The notes beneath the pieces are model-generated. The model searched no databases. It was not told where the DNA came from and worked only from the letters and a program-made list of their open reading frames with translations. The position numbers were made by a program, and so were the translations under genes. From Alphaproteobacteria bacterium (GTDB lineage: Bacteria > Pseudomonadota > Alphaproteobacteria > Caulobacterales > Hyphomonadaceae), in the NCBI GenBank assembly GCA_018222605.1, contig JAAEZZ010000006.1, positions 206,071 through 270,070 on the forward strand: DNA of 64,000 bases. Direction: 5' to 3'. Below are positions 33,424 through 45,205 of the stretch, piece by piece; within the stretch, counting starts at the first letter, position 1, and each line of letters opens with the position of its first letter.

Positions 33424-33843
33424 TCAGGAGGCCTTTAGGGCGCGGAACGTGGCGTTGGCGCGGGCACAGAGTCTATCGTCTGAGTGAACCGTGGCTGTGC
33501 AGAAGCAGAGATTTTTTCCCGTTTTCAGCACCACGGGACGGATTTCCACCCATTGGTCCAGCTGGGCGGAAGCCAGGAAATCGACCGACAGCCCCACCGT
33601 GACGAGACCGGAAATGCCACTGAGCGACAGGGCGCAGCTAAGCCCCATCGCATTGTCAGCCAGGGCCGTTATCAGCGCTCCGTGAACGAAGCCGCGGGAG
33701 TTGGCGTGGGCAGGGCCAGCACGCAGGCCGATCCAGATCGCCTCACCTGTATTGCAGGAATAGAGCGGCTCCCACGGGTCGGTTAGGCCGCTTTTGCGAA
33801 AGTGAGGGGCAAATCCGACCGGAATTTCATGTGCAGGGTTCAT
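33424..33843 (-). CDS. PaaI-type hotdog-fold acyl-CoA thioesterase
   Basis: A 139-residue hotdog-fold protein predicted to hydrolyse acyl- or aryl-CoA thioesters. The segment HANSRGFVHGALITALADNA with VHGG-like HGA and the downstream Asp is the PaaI/YdiI active-site helix, followed by VTVGLSVDFLASAQLDQW. Length is normal. It is divergent from a TetR-type gene whose likely operator lies between them, so it is probably repressed by that regulator. Substrate unknown. Confidence 0.85.
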   Translation of the reverse strand: MNPAHEIPVGFAPHFRKSGLTDPWEPLYSCNTGEAIWIGLRAGPAHANSRGFVHGALITALADNAMGLSCALSLSGISGLVTVGLSVDFLASAQLDQWVEIRPVVLKTGKNLCFCTATVHSDDRLCARANATFRALKAS

Positions 33844-33897
33844 CTGGCCAGTCCTTCCTCATTGCTTTTTAGCGACTTGAAGCGTACCTTGAATATG

Positions 33898-33909
33898 TAG
33901 ACCAGTCTA
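33898..33909. promoter_or_regulatory. Palindromic operator between thioesterase and TetR genes
   Basis: TAGAC-CA-GTCTA is a perfect 12-base palindrome with A/T-rich flanks, centred in the 86-base divergent promoter region, about 55 bases from the thioesterase start and 20 bases before the TetR start. TAGACC-type palindromes are known operators of several TetR-family repressors, including the NemR and LmrA groups, so autoregulation and control of the thioesterase are likely. Not tested. Confidence 0.65.
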
Positions 33910-33929
33910 TATAATTTTGGGAGTTGCAT

Positions 33930-34511
33930 ATGGCGGCGGCAGGTAAGCATAGGGACGCGATCCTGACTGAATCGATAAGGCTGTTCCGGCAGAAGGGGTA
34001 TGCGGCGACCGGCCTTGCCGACATTCTGGCGGCCAGCGGGGCGCCGAAGGGCTCGCTTTATCATTATTTTCCAGGCGGCAAGGTGGAGATCGGCGCCAAG
34101 GCGGTAGAGATTGCCGGCAGGACGGTGACCCGTACGCTGGAGACGCTGGCGGAGATATCCGACGGGCCAGGCGACTTGGTAGCGCGCTATCTGGAGATGC
34201 TGGCCGGGTGGTTGATACAGTCCGGCTACCGGGACGGCTGCCCGATCACGACGACACTGCTTGAGACGGTGCCGGAGCATCAGTCCATCCGGGAGGCGGG
34301 CAGCGTGGCCTTTGCAGGTTGGGCGAGGGTGCTGACGGACGCCGCTCTGCGTGCGGGTATCTCGGAGGCACGAGCGGTGCGCTTGGCGCACTTTGCGATT
34401 GCGGCGCTGGAGGGTGCGTTGATCCAGTGCCGGGTCAGCGGCAGCGATGAGCCGCTGAAACTGGCCGCTGCTGAGCTGAGCGCGCTGTATGAGGCGGCCC
34501 AGAAAGTCTAG
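33930..34511 (+). CDS. TetR/AcrR family transcriptional regulator
   Basis: A 193-residue DNA-binding repressor. The N-terminal helix-turn-helix is clear: ILTESIRLFRQKGYAATGL, then DILAASGAPKGSLYHYFPGG (residues 31-50). The C-terminal ligand domain contains CPITTTLLETVPEH, typical of the YxaF/LmrA-like subgroup, with a cysteine at the start of the segment. The start is ATG 33930 with GGGAG seven bases upstream rather than TTG 33924. A palindrome at 33898-33909 is its likely operator. PriA follows after 144 bases. Confidence 0.88.
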   Translation: MAAAGKHRDAILTESIRLFRQKGYAATGLADILAASGAPKGSLYHYFPGGKVEIGAKAVEIAGRTVTRTLETLAEISDGPGDLVARYLEMLAGWLIQSGYRDGCPITTTLLETVPEHQSIREAGSVAFAGWARVLTDAALRAGISEARAVRLAHFAIAALEGALIQCRVSGSDEPLKLAAAELSALYEAAQKV

Positions 34512-34655
34512 TGTCTTGAGGAGCCGACATAATCAGCCTTTGCCATAATGCAAACGAGACAGCCAAAGGGCAAGCAGGCGGACGGTGCCGAGCGGAGGAG
34601 GCTGAAGGTGTCGGGAGGGGTTCGACAGGCCAGAGGCAAGGCAGTAGGAAACGGC

Positions 34656-36824
34656 ATGCCTGTCGCGCGGATTCTCTTTCCCTTACCTCTGCCGGAGCCG
34701 TTTGATTATGCTACCCCGGAAGGACTGGCCGTGTCCGAAGGGGCCTATGTAGCGGCGCCGCTTGGCAAGTATGAGCGCCTCGGCATTGTGCTGGAGATAT
34801 TGCCCGATAGTGCAGGTGAGGGCCGCAAGCTGAAAGAGGTGGTGCATGTCTATGATGCGCCGCCCATGCCGCGATCCATGCGGGATTTTATCTTGTGGGC
34901 CGCGAAATACACAGTCTCGCATCCGGGGCATGTGCTGGGCATGGTCTTGCGCGCACGGGCCGGACTTGGGCCATCGCCCACCGAGACGGTTTACCATCTG
35001 ACCGGGCAGGAGCCGCCCCGACTGACCGAGGCGCGCAGCCGCCTTCTCGCCGCCGCCGAGGAGCTTGGCCCGCAGACCGCAACAGCGCTCGCGGCTGCCG
35101 CAGAGGTTTCGTCCGGTGTCGTGAAGGGCCTTGCAGACGCGGGCGTTCTAAGGGCGGAAGTCGTGGAGACAGACCTGCCCTATGCGGAGCCATCCCCCGA
35201 TCTTCCCGGCGCTGTGCTGACAGATGAGCAGGCTGAGGCCGCAAAGGAACTGACGGCTGCCGTGGCGTCTGGCGGCTTTCACACATTCCTGATTGATGGG
35301 GTCACCGGCTCCGGCAAAACGGAAGTCTATTTCGAGGCCATTGCAGAGGCGCTGCGGCGTGACCCGGAAGCGCAGATCCTCGTCCTGCTGCCGGAAATCG
35401 CGCTGACGCAGGCGATTCTGTCCCGCTTCGAGGTTCGCTTCGGCGCTGCGCCTGCGCCCTGGCACTCAGGCCTTTCCGACAAGGATCGCCGCCGCACCTG
35501 GCGGGAGGTCGTCCATGGCCGCGCGCGAATCGTCATTGGTGCGCGCTCCGCCCTGTTTCTTCCATATCGCCGCCTGAAGCTGATCATCATCGATGAAGAA
35601 CATGATGGCAGTTACAAGCAGGAAGACGGCGTCACCTATCATGCGCGCGACATGGCGGTGATGCGGGCAAAGCTGGAAGAGGCCGTCGTTGTGCTGGCCT
35701 CTGCCACGCCTGCGCTGGAGACGATGGTGAATGCGGAACTCGGGCGCTACACACGGCTACAGCTGTCTGCGCGCCCCGGCGCGTCGCGCTTGCCGGATGT
35801 GGAGCTGGTGGATTTGCGCCGCGCACCACCGGAACGGAATCACTGGCTGTCGCCGCATCTGATCCAGGCCATGCAGGAGACGTTCGAGGCGGGCGAGCAG
35901 ACACTTCTGTTTCTCAACCGTCGTGGCTATGCGCCGCTTGTGATCTGCAAGAGCTGCGGTGAGCGTCTGAAGACGCCCGGCACAGAGAACTGGCTGACCG
36001 AACACCGCTATACCGGACGTCTCGTCTGCCATGTCACCGGCTATTCCATTCCGAAGCCCAAGACCTGCCCGCATTGCGGGGCGGCGGATTCGCTGATGGG
36101 CGTCGGTCCAGGCGTGGAGCGCGTGGCGGAAGAAGTGCGCGTTCTGATGCCGGAGGCGCAGATCGAGATATTCTCCTCAGATACGGCGCAGGGCGGTGAA
36201 GCGACACGGGGAATCGTGGACCGGATGGAGCAGGGCGAGATTGATGTCCTGATCGGAACGCAAATCGTCGCCAAGGGCCACAACTTCCCGAATCTTACGC
36301 TGGTAGGCGTTGTGGACGCCGATAGCGGCATGAAGGGCGGAGACCTGCGCGCAGGCGAGCGGACCTATCAGTTGTTGAGCCAGGTGGCGGGCCGTGCCGG
36401 GCGCGCCGAACGGCCAGGCCGGGCGCTGGTGCAGACCTATGCGCCGGACAATCCGGCCATGCTGGCCCTGGCAGACAATAATCGCGATGGCTTCCTCCAG
36501 ATCGAGCGGGATGTGCGGGCTGAACTGGGCCTGCCACCGTTCGGGCGGCTCGCCGCAATGATTCTCTCTGCGCCCTCAGCCGAGATGGTGGATCAGGTGG
36601 CGCAGGAAGTGATCTCCCAGGCGCCGAATGGGGAGGGAATCGAGGTCTTCGGTCCGGCTCCAGCGCCCATTACCGTCCTGCGGGGGCGTCACCGGAGGCG
36701 ATTCCTCGTCAAAGCCCCCAGAAATGTTGATCTTTCGGCCTATATGGCCGTCTGGACGGCCCGTTTGAAGCTACCGAATCCCGTGCGCATGTCTGTGGAT
36801 ATCGACCCTTACTCTTTCCTGTAG
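34656..36824 (+). CDS. priA: Primosomal protein N' (PriA helicase)
   Basis: Replication-restart helicase, 722 residues. Order: 3'-DNA-binding domain with ILFPLPLPEPFDY at the start, winged-helix region, Walker A GVTGSGKT (residues 215-222), Walker B DEEH (313-316), ATPase motif III ASATPALET, then a zinc region at 431-475, and motifs V-VI with GTQIVAKGHNFPNLT and SQVAGRAGRAERPG. Only five of the eight usual zinc cysteines are seen: Cys431, 434, 458, 471 and 474; the second pair and one more are replaced. ATG 34656 with AGGA upstream gives the usual length; the open frame from 34548 adds a basic, non-conserved stretch. Confidence 0.93.
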   Translation: MPVARILFPLPLPEPFDYATPEGLAVSEGAYVAAPLGKYERLGIVLEILPDSAGEGRKLKEVVHVYDAPPMPRSMRDFILWAAKYTVSHPGHVLGMVLRARAGLGPSPTETVYHLTGQEPPRLTEARSRLLAAAEELGPQTATALAAAAEVSSGVVKGLADAGVLRAEVVETDLPYAEPSPDLPGAVLTDEQAEAAKELTAAVASGGFHTFLIDGVTGSGKTEVYFEAIAEALRRDPEAQILVLLPEIALTQAILSRFEVRFGAAPAPWHSGLSDKDRRRTWREVVHGRARIVIGARSALFLPYRRLKLIIIDEEHDGSYKQEDGVTYHARDMAVMRAKLEEAVVVLASATPALETMVNAELGRYTRLQLSARPGASRLPDVELVDLRRAPPERNHWLSPHLIQAMQETFEAGEQTLLFLNRRGYAPLVICKSCGERLKTPGTENWLTEHRYTGRLVCHVTGYSIPKPKTCPHCGAADSLMGVGPGVERVAEEVRVLMPEAQIEIFSSDTAQGGEATRGIVDRMEQGEIDVLIGTQIVAKGHNFPNLTLVGVVDADSGMKGGDLRAGERTYQLLSQVAGRAGRAERPGRALVQTYAPDNPAMLALADNNRDGFLQIERDVRAELGLPPFGRLAAMILSAPSAEMVDQVAQEVISQAPNGEGIEVFGPAPAPITVLRGRHRRRFLVKAPRNVDLSAYMAVWTARLKLPNPVRMSVDIDPYSFL

Positions 36825-36924
36825 GCGCTAACGCCGTAGGGGAATGCCAGTTCGCCGCAGGCAATGGCGCTTTGGCGATGTTGTCAGGCTGAAAGACTGA
36901 TGCTAAGCGGCGCAAAGTTTTTGT

Positions 36925-36950
36925 GGGCGCGCACAGCGTGTGCGCAGCCC
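36925..36950 (+). other. Hairpin in the leader of the ATP synthase operon
   Basis: GGGC-GCGCACA and TGTGCGC-A-GCCC pair across a GCG loop, giving an 11-bp stem with one bulged A. It ends 39 bases before the atpH start and is followed by a moderately T-rich stretch. It could terminate priA transcription, act as an attenuator, or stabilise the atp mRNA. Confidence 0.45.
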
Positions 36951-36989
36951 TGCGCTGTATTTTCTGGGCTAATCCCGCCCGATTCAACC

Positions 36990-37561
36990 ATGGACGACCG
37001 AACCTTGGCTGCAAATAAAGTGACACACGCGAGTGAAGCTGCCCGGCGCTATGCCAGCGCCCTCTTCGAACTCGCTCAGGACAAAGGCGCGATTGCCGAT
37101 GTCCACAATGATTACAAGGCGTTCGTCGCCATGGCTGAGGAGTCCGAGGACCTGACCCGTCTTCTGGAGTCTCCGGCTTTCTCTCGTGAAGAGAAGGTGA
37201 AGGCTCTGGCTGAAGTGGTAAAGAAAGCTGGCATGACGGACCTGCTGGCGAAATTTATCGGCACGATGGCCCAAAATGGTCGTGCGCGTGATATCGTCGA
37301 CGCACAACACGCCTTTGACGAATTGTATGCGAAGCAGCGCGGCGTGAAGCGCGCAGTTGTTCGCACTGCCAAGGAAATGTCTGGCGCCGAGCGTCAGCGT
37401 ATCGAATCAATCCTCGCCAAGGCCGTAGGCGGCGAGGTGGAACTTTCCAGCGAGGTAGACCCCTCGTTGATCGGTGGCATACAGCTGCGCATCGGCTCTC
37501 AACTCGTTGACGCCAGCCTCGCCGCCAAACTGGATCGCATGAACACCGCCATGAAGGGAGC

Positions 37562-37565
<4 letters not shown>
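36990..37565 (+). CDS. atpH: ATP synthase F1 subunit delta
   Basis: Peripheral-stalk subunit linking F1 to the b subunits of F0. The 191-residue protein has the family N-terminal helix [18 protein letters not shown], and the C-terminal block [29 protein letters not shown] with the conserved GG-x-RIG. Start ATG 36990 was chosen by homology; a longer frame begins at 36864 but adds an unrelated segment, and no clear ribosome site is visible before 36990. It leads the operon atpHAGDC; its stop overlaps the atpA start by four bases (ATGA). Confidence 0.93.
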
Positions 37566-39109
<1,544 letters not shown>

Positions 39110-39146
39110 TCGCCCGTAGACCGAGAACGAAGAACGAAGGCCTGAC

Positions 39147-40025
39147 ATGCCCAGCTTGAAGGACCTCAAGAACCGGATTGGAAGCGTGAAATCCACGCGG
39201 AAGATCACCAAGGCCATGCAAATGGTGGCCGCGGCAAAGCTGAAGCGCGCACAAGAGGCCGCGACAGCTTCGCGGCCCTATGCCGAGCGTATGGCTTCGG
39301 TTCTCGCAAACCTGTCTGCGTCTGCCGGTGCAGGCGGGCCGAAACTGCTGACCGGCACCGGTTCGGAAGATACGCATCTGATCGTCGTTTTGACGGCAGA
39401 ACGTGGTCTGGCCGGTGGCTTCAACACCTATGTGGTGAAGCTGGCCAAGCAGAAGATTGGTGAACTCCGCGCCGAAGGTAAAACCGTGAAGATCCTCACG
39501 GTCGGCAAGAAGGGGCGCGAACAGCTGTCCCGCGAATATGGCGACCTGTTTGTTGGTCATGCCGACCTGTCCGGGGTGAAGGGTGGAGACTTTTCTGAGT
39601 CAGCCATCAGCCTCGGCAAGAAGCTGACCAAGGATTTTGAGGTTGGCGAGTTTGATGTTGCGACGCTCATCTACTCTCAGTTCAAGAACGTCCTCAGCCA
39701 GGTGCCGACGGCGCAGCAGATGATCCCGGCCTCCATGCCGGCAGAGGCTGAAGATGCCAAAGTCGGTAACGCGCTCTACATTTACGAGCCGTCGGAAGAG
39801 GGCATTCTCGAAACCCTGCTACCGCGTTACATCAATACGCAGATCCTGTCCGCAATGCTGGAGAGTGCTGCGGGTGAACAGGCCAGCCGCATGACCGCGA
39901 TGGACAACGCCACCAACAATGCTGGCGAAATGATCGACTCGCTGTCGCTGCAATATAACCGCGCCCGCCAGGCGCAGATCACCAAGGAGCTGATCGAGAT
40001 CATCTCCGGGGCCGAGGCACTCTAG
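39147..40025 (+). CDS. atpG: ATP synthase F1 subunit gamma
   Basis: Central rotor shaft of F1, 292 residues. The N-terminal coiled-coil helix [20 protein letters not shown] and the C-terminal helix [20 protein letters not shown] with [16 protein letters not shown] are the conserved parts that form the shaft inside the alpha-beta hexamer. The middle holds the usual alpha/beta domain beginning [20 protein letters not shown] lies six bases upstream of ATG. It is between atpA and atpD as in other alphaproteobacterial F1 operons. Confidence 0.97.
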   Translation: MPSLKDLKNRIGSVKSTRKITKAMQMVAAAKLKRAQEAATASRPYAERMASVLANLSASAGAGGPKLLTGTGSEDTHLIVVLTAERGLAGGFNTYVVKLAKQKIGELRAEGKTVKILTVGKKGREQLSREYGDLFVGHADLSGVKGGDFSESAISLGKKLTKDFEVGEFDVATLIYSQFKNVLSQVPTAQQMIPASMPAEAEDAKVGNALYIYEPSEEGILETLLPRYINTQILSAMLESAAGEQASRMTAMDNATNNAGEMIDSLSLQYNRARQAQITKELIEIISGAEAL

Positions 40026-41498
<1,473 letters not shown>

Positions 41499-41606
41499 GT
41501 CACCCCAATTTCCCGTTCCCGCTCTGGCGAACAAGCCGGGCGGGGGCGGTCACTGGACAATCCCTTAGCTGGAGCGTCCTGAGTGAAATCCAAGGATCAA
41601 GAGAGT

Positions 41607-42014
41607 ATGGCCGACAAACTCCACTTTTCGCTCGTTTCCCCCGCCAAGGAGGTTTTCTCCGGCGAGGTGGATCATGTGATCGCGCCCGGCTCTGAGGGTG
41701 AGTTCGGCGTGCTGGTCAACCACGCGCCCTTCATGACCACACTCAAGAATGGCATTGTCCGCGTGCTTGAGAACGGCGCCACCAAAATGCGCATTTTCGT
41801 ACGCGGTGGTTTTGCGGACGTCACCTCCGAAGGCCTCACTATCCTCGCTGAGGAAGCTCGCCTGCTGGAAGACGTGACGGCGGCCAGCGTTCAGGAAGAG
41901 ATCGATGCCACGCTGCTGAAGATCCAGTCCCTCGACAAGGATGATTCCGCACGCATCACCCTGCAGGAACACTTCGACTATCTCGAAAGCCTGAAGGCCG
42001 CCCTAGTCCACTAA
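41607..42014 (+). CDS. atpC: ATP synthase F1 subunit epsilon
   Basis: Small rotor subunit, 135 residues, that binds gamma and can inhibit ATP hydrolysis. The N-terminal beta-sandwich is complete (LHFSLVSPAKEVFSGEVDHV, then GSEGEFGVLVNHAPFMTTL). The C-terminal part (residues 88-135) keeps the two-helix region, so an inhibitory function is possible. GTG 41583 would add eight residues, but ATG 41607 fits the family better. It is the last gene of the operon, followed 22 bases later by an intrinsic terminator. Confidence 0.93.
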   Translation: MADKLHFSLVSPAKEVFSGEVDHVIAPGSEGEFGVLVNHAPFMTTLKNGIVRVLENGATKMRIFVRGGFADVTSEGLTILAEEARLLEDVTAASVQEEIDATLLKIQSLDKDDSARITLQEHFDYLESLKAALVH

Positions 42015-42036
42015 GGCCCGCGCGATACCAGACACA

Positions 42037-42069
42037 AAAAACGCCGCTCCAGACCGGGGCGGCGTTTTT
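42037..42069 (+). terminator. Intrinsic terminator of the atp operon
   Basis: AAAAACGCCGC and GCGGCGTTTTT pair, extended inward by three more pairs (one G-T), with a 5-base loop and a T-run. The A-run on the other side lets it also serve the convergent FrnE-like gene ending at 42096. Confidence 0.95.
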
Positions 42070-42095
42070 GTTTGTTCTGGTGCCAGCCAGACTGA

Positions 42096-42761
42096 TCAGC
42101 CCGCAGGACGTTCTTCCGGCTCATGCGTGGCGGCATGGCGGATGAATTTCGCCAGCTTTTCGGAGGTCTCCGCGCCCTGGGCCGCGAACTGGCGGTTGGC
42201 GATATAGGTCGGCACACCGGTCACGCCCATCTGGCGGAACAGATTGGCCTCATTGCGCACATTTTCAACATCGGCATCTGTGGCCAGCAGATCCGCGACG
42301 ATCTTCTGGTCCAGGGCAATCTGGCCTGCGATATCCACCAGCACCTCATGATCGCCAATGTCGCGCCCGTCATGGAAGAAAGCCTTGAACAGCGCTTCCT
42401 TGGCGGCGGAGCCTTGCTCCTGGCCCTGTGCCCAGCGCACCAGGCGGTGGGCATCAAAGCTGTTGGGCCGGCGCGTAATCTTGTCGAACTGGTAGGGGAT
42501 GCCTTCTTCCTGGCCATAGTCGATCAGGGCCTGACGCATCGTGCTGGCGCGGTCCTTGCCTTCATCAGAGCCAAATTTCTCCCGCATGTATTCCTTATAG
42601 TCGACACCGCCCGCCGGCACCGACGGGTCCAGCTCATAGGGGCGGAAGATCAACTGAACGTCGACATCCGGGGTCAGGGCGATTGCGCCTTCAATCCTGC
42701 GCTTGCCCAGCCAACACCAGGGGCAAACGAGGTCCGATACCATTTCGATTACAACTGTCAT
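42096..42761 (-). CDS. DsbA-family oxidoreductase, FrnE-like
   Basis: A 221-residue thioredoxin-fold protein with an inserted helical domain. The active site is CPWC (residues 13-16) directly after the first strand VVIEMVSDLV, and the cis-proline region reads MGVTGVPTYIANRQFAAQG near residue 185. There is no signal peptide, so it acts in the cytoplasm as in FrnE, which has been tied to oxidative-stress tolerance. It resembles polyketide-biosynthesis disulfide isomerases by family name only. It is a separate minus-strand gene between the atp terminator and the PLP decarboxylase, which starts 43 bases upstream in the same direction. Confidence 0.87.
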   Translation of the reverse strand: MTVVIEMVSDLVCPWCWLGKRRIEGAIALTPDVDVQLIFRPYELDPSVPAGGVDYKEYMREKFGSDEGKDRASTMRQALIDYGQEEGIPYQFDKITRRPNSFDAHRLVRWAQGQEQGSAAKEALFKAFFHDGRDIGDHEVLVDIAGQIALDQKIVADLLATDADVENVRNEANLFRQMGVTGVPTYIANRQFAAQGAETSEKLAKFIRHAATHEPEERPAG

Positions 42762-42804
42762 GGCCCATAAGTAGGGCCCCTGAGGCCAAGGTTCAAATAA
42801 AGCT

Positions 42805-44256
42805 TCAGTCAGATGTCAGATCGGCAGCAATTCGCTCGATTTCGCGCACCAGCAGATCAAGGTCTGAAAACTGCGTGCGATGGTTGGTGATGTTCACGCG
42901 AATGGCCAGGCGTCCGCTGATCCGTGTGGTGGAGGGCGCCGCAATGCCCTGCAGTTGCAGCTGCATGACGATGTCCTCGTTCAGCGTGTTCAGCGCCTCA
43001 TCGCTGAGGCCGGCGCGCACATAGCGGAAACAGCAAATCTGCATCGAGACAGGCAGCAGCAGCTCCAGATCCGGCGCCGCCTGCACCAGTTCCCCCAGAT
43101 AGGCGGCCTGCTCGCAATTTCGGGTGATAAGACGGCCGAGCTTTTCCTCGCCATGTTCAGCAATATGCGCCCATACTTTCAGCGCGCGAAAGCCGCGTGA
43201 CAGTTCCGGGCCAAACTCGACAGGCCAGGGGCTTCCGGCTGCCAGGCCGCGCTCGCTGGATTTCAGATAATCCGGCCTGTCAGAGAAACTGCGCAGATGC
43301 GCCTCGCCAGACCGAACAAGGATACAGCCGGCATCATAATTCACATGCAGCCATTTATGGAAATCGAAGGCCAGTGAATCTGCGCGTTCCAGCCCTTTCA
43401 GGCGCGGGCGCAGGCGGTCGCTCAATATGCCGAGCGCGCCGAAGGCGCCGTCTACATGGAACCACAAATTCTCCGTATCCGAAATATCAGCCAGCGTATC
43501 AAGATCATCGATCGTGCCCGCATTCACGGATCCACAGGTTCCGGCGATCATGAACGGGGTGCAGCCTTCGGCGCGGTCCTTTGCGATCATCTCCTTCAGG
43601 GCTGACACATCCATAATGTGGTCCGGCGTGACGGGGATACGGCGCAGGGCATCTGAGCCAAGGCCCAGCATGTCAAACGCCCGCGCGATGCAGGCATGGG
43701 CTTCGCTGGAAGTGTAGCCGACAAGTTTCTGTCCGCATACGCCGCTTCTGCGGCTTTCAAAGTCAAGCTGGCTGTCGCGCGCCACTTTCAGGCCGATAAT
43801 GGTCGCCATGGATGTGCCGGAAACGATCAGGCCGCTTGTGGTCTCTGGAAAGGAATAGAGGCGGCGGCACCAGTCTATCACCTCGCGCTCGACCTGAATG
43901 GCGCCATGATTGCGCCCGCCGGTATTCGCATTCATTGCGGCGGCGGCCATGTCTGCGGCCAGATTGGCAGGCGTGCCTGACCCATGTACCCAGCCGAGGA
44001 AACGCGGATGCGTATTCCCCACGCCATAGGGCAACAGATAACGCAGCGTGCTGTCCACTTCGTCGGGGCTATGCGGGGTCCCATCCAGGCTGAATTTCGC
44101 GCGCAGGTCTTCCGGTGGCTCCGTCCAGACACGGCCTTCGCTGGCGGTGCGCATCTTGCCAATGGCGGCGTCCAGCATGCTGTGCAGACGGGTGGAAAAG
44201 GCCTCCCAGTCTGTTGGGTCCAGGCTTTCCTGTGGGGGCTGTTTATCTGAAGTCAT
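42805..44256 (-). CDS. PLP-dependent amino-acid decarboxylase (group II)
   Basis: A 483-residue pyridoxal-phosphate enzyme of the aromatic-L-amino-acid/glutamate decarboxylase family. Typical elements are THPRFLGWVHGSGTPANLAAD near residue 82, shown by its ends, the DGAFG motif in FHVDGAFGAL, and the PLP lysine in DFHKWLHVNYDAG near residue 305, the standard SxHK-type site written here as FDFHKW. Substrate is undecided: histidine, tyrosine, tryptophan or other acids are possible. Some bacterial members instead have aldehyde-synthase activity. It is followed by FrnE-like gene on the same strand, with a repeat-rich spacer upstream. Confidence 0.87.
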   Translation of the reverse strand: MTSDKQPPQESLDPTDWEAFSTRLHSMLDAAIGKMRTASEGRVWTEPPEDLRAKFSLDGTPHSPDEVDSTLRYLLPYGVGNTHPRFLGWVHGSGTPANLAADMAAAAMNANTGGRNHGAIQVEREVIDWCRRLYSFPETTSGLIVSGTSMATIIGLKVARDSQLDFESRRSGVCGQKLVGYTSSEAHACIARAFDMLGLGSDALRRIPVTPDHIMDVSALKEMIAKDRAEGCTPFMIAGTCGSVNAGTIDDLDTLADISDTENLWFHVDGAFGALGILSDRLRPRLKGLERADSLAFDFHKWLHVNYDAGCILVRSGEAHLRSFSDRPDYLKSSERGLAAGSPWPVEFGPELSRGFRALKVWAHIAEHGEEKLGRLITRNCEQAAYLGELVQAAPDLELLLPVSMQICCFRYVRAGLSDEALNTLNEDIVMQLQLQGIAAPSTTRISGRLAIRVNITNHRTQFSDLDLLVREIERIAADLTSD

Positions 44257-44424
44257 ACCTTACCGATCACGCCTTTTTCGCAATTGCACAATGTCTATAC
44301 GCGATAAGGGGTAAATGGGTCGCACCCTGCTGTATTTCCTGCATGACATCGCGGAAACCGCCTGAATTTTTTGAAGCAGGCCCGTTTGTGATGCATGCCG
44401 CGCCCTGTGAGCCCACTCCCCACC

Positions 44425-44460
44425 CTGTCATCCCGGCGTAGGCCGGGGTCCAGGGCGTCA
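44425..44460. repeat. REP-like palindromic element
   Basis: The segment contains TGTCATCCCGGCGTAGGCC, in which CCCGGC and GCCGGG pair around a GTAG loop, then GGGTCCAGGG. This is the familiar palindromic intergenic element whose false translations read PWTPAYAGMT or LDPGLRRDD. Copy number elsewhere cannot be seen. Confidence 0.7.
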
Positions 44461-44550
44461 GGCACGGAAGTTTGTGGGATAGAGATCCAGCCAATCCCCC
44501 AGCCCGCGCTCGTGCTGATGCTTCCAAGCCCGGCGCTTGCGCCCCTGCCT

Positions 44551-44612
44551 GCCTCAGGACATCGCGGTGCGATGTCTGATCCTCGGCAGCCTGAGCGAAG
44601 TCGAAGGATGAA
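44551..44612. repeat. Intergenic repeat with GACATCGC hairpin
   Basis: GACATCGC-GGT-GCGATGTC is a perfect hairpin at 44558-44576, extended by TCA/TGA with one bulge. It is followed by CCTGAGCGAAGTCGAAGGAT, which matches the common dispersed intergenic element read in reverse as ATCCTTCGACTTCGCTCAGG. The combination looks like one repeat unit. Confidence 0.6.
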
Positions 44613-45124
44613 TGGCGGCTCCCCAAACCCAATCCGTCTGAAACCCACCCAACACATACTGCCCCTCTGTTCACACGGGGGGCCGGATCAGGTACCGTTC
44701 TGGTCGTGGGGGCAGGGTCAGGATGGCATTGGGGGGAGAGACGGTCTTCCCGGTGCCTAGGCAGGTCAGGCCAGGGTGAGCCGGTGAAAGCCGGTAGGGC
44801 ATCCACCTCGTCGGGCGTACGGGAGCTTGCTCCCCGGATGGATCTCTCGGGTAAAAAGCCCGGATGCTCCGTTTGCTGTATGTTCGCTCAGAAGACCCGG
44901 GACCTTGGGGTATGTTGAGCATATCCCGCCAAAGCTCCTGACCGGCGCGGCGGGCGGTAACGCTCCATTCCGTAGCCTTATTTCATTCCAGGCGGAGCGC
45001 CACGGCGCCCGCCGCGCACGGCTCTTGTGAAAGGGCATCGGAATATCAGGAAACCCGGATGGTTCGCGCCAGTCCGACTTCTGGCGCAGGAGGAACGCCG
45101 ACAGCAGCCGCCTTGCTTGAGGGC

Positions 45125-45180
45125 CGTTCTCCCCCCGGGAGAGGATGGGCCCGCCGCCAAAGGCGGTGAGAGGTGAGGGG
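45125..45180. repeat. Intergenic repeat of the CTCCCCCCGGGAGAGG type
   Basis: The segment holds CTCCCCCCGGGAGAGG, then GCCGCC-AAA-GGCGGT and GAGAGGTGAGGGG. The order hairpin, hairpin, GAGGTGAGGG is that of a widespread intergenic repeat in alphaproteobacteria. Family membership is from memory. Confidence 0.55.
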
Positions 45181-45205
45181 CAAAAAGACCAGACAGGGCA
45201 AAGCC

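Larger units (their letters stand above)
44257..45205. other. Gene-free repeat mosaic
   Basis: Almost 950 bases between two minus-strand genes with open frames on both strands but none with a ribosome site, domain or natural composition. Three segments resemble dispersed intergenic repeats and are listed separately. The middle part, about 44700-45110, is not recognised; it may be further repeat or decayed sequence. The promoter of the decarboxylase gene should be close to 44257-44330. Confidence 0.65.

Noticed and set aside
44267..44806. 179-codon minus-strand frame and neighbouring frames in the spacer
   Set aside because: They contain PWTPAYAGMT, a translation artefact of a REP-like element, and have no ribosome sites or domains.
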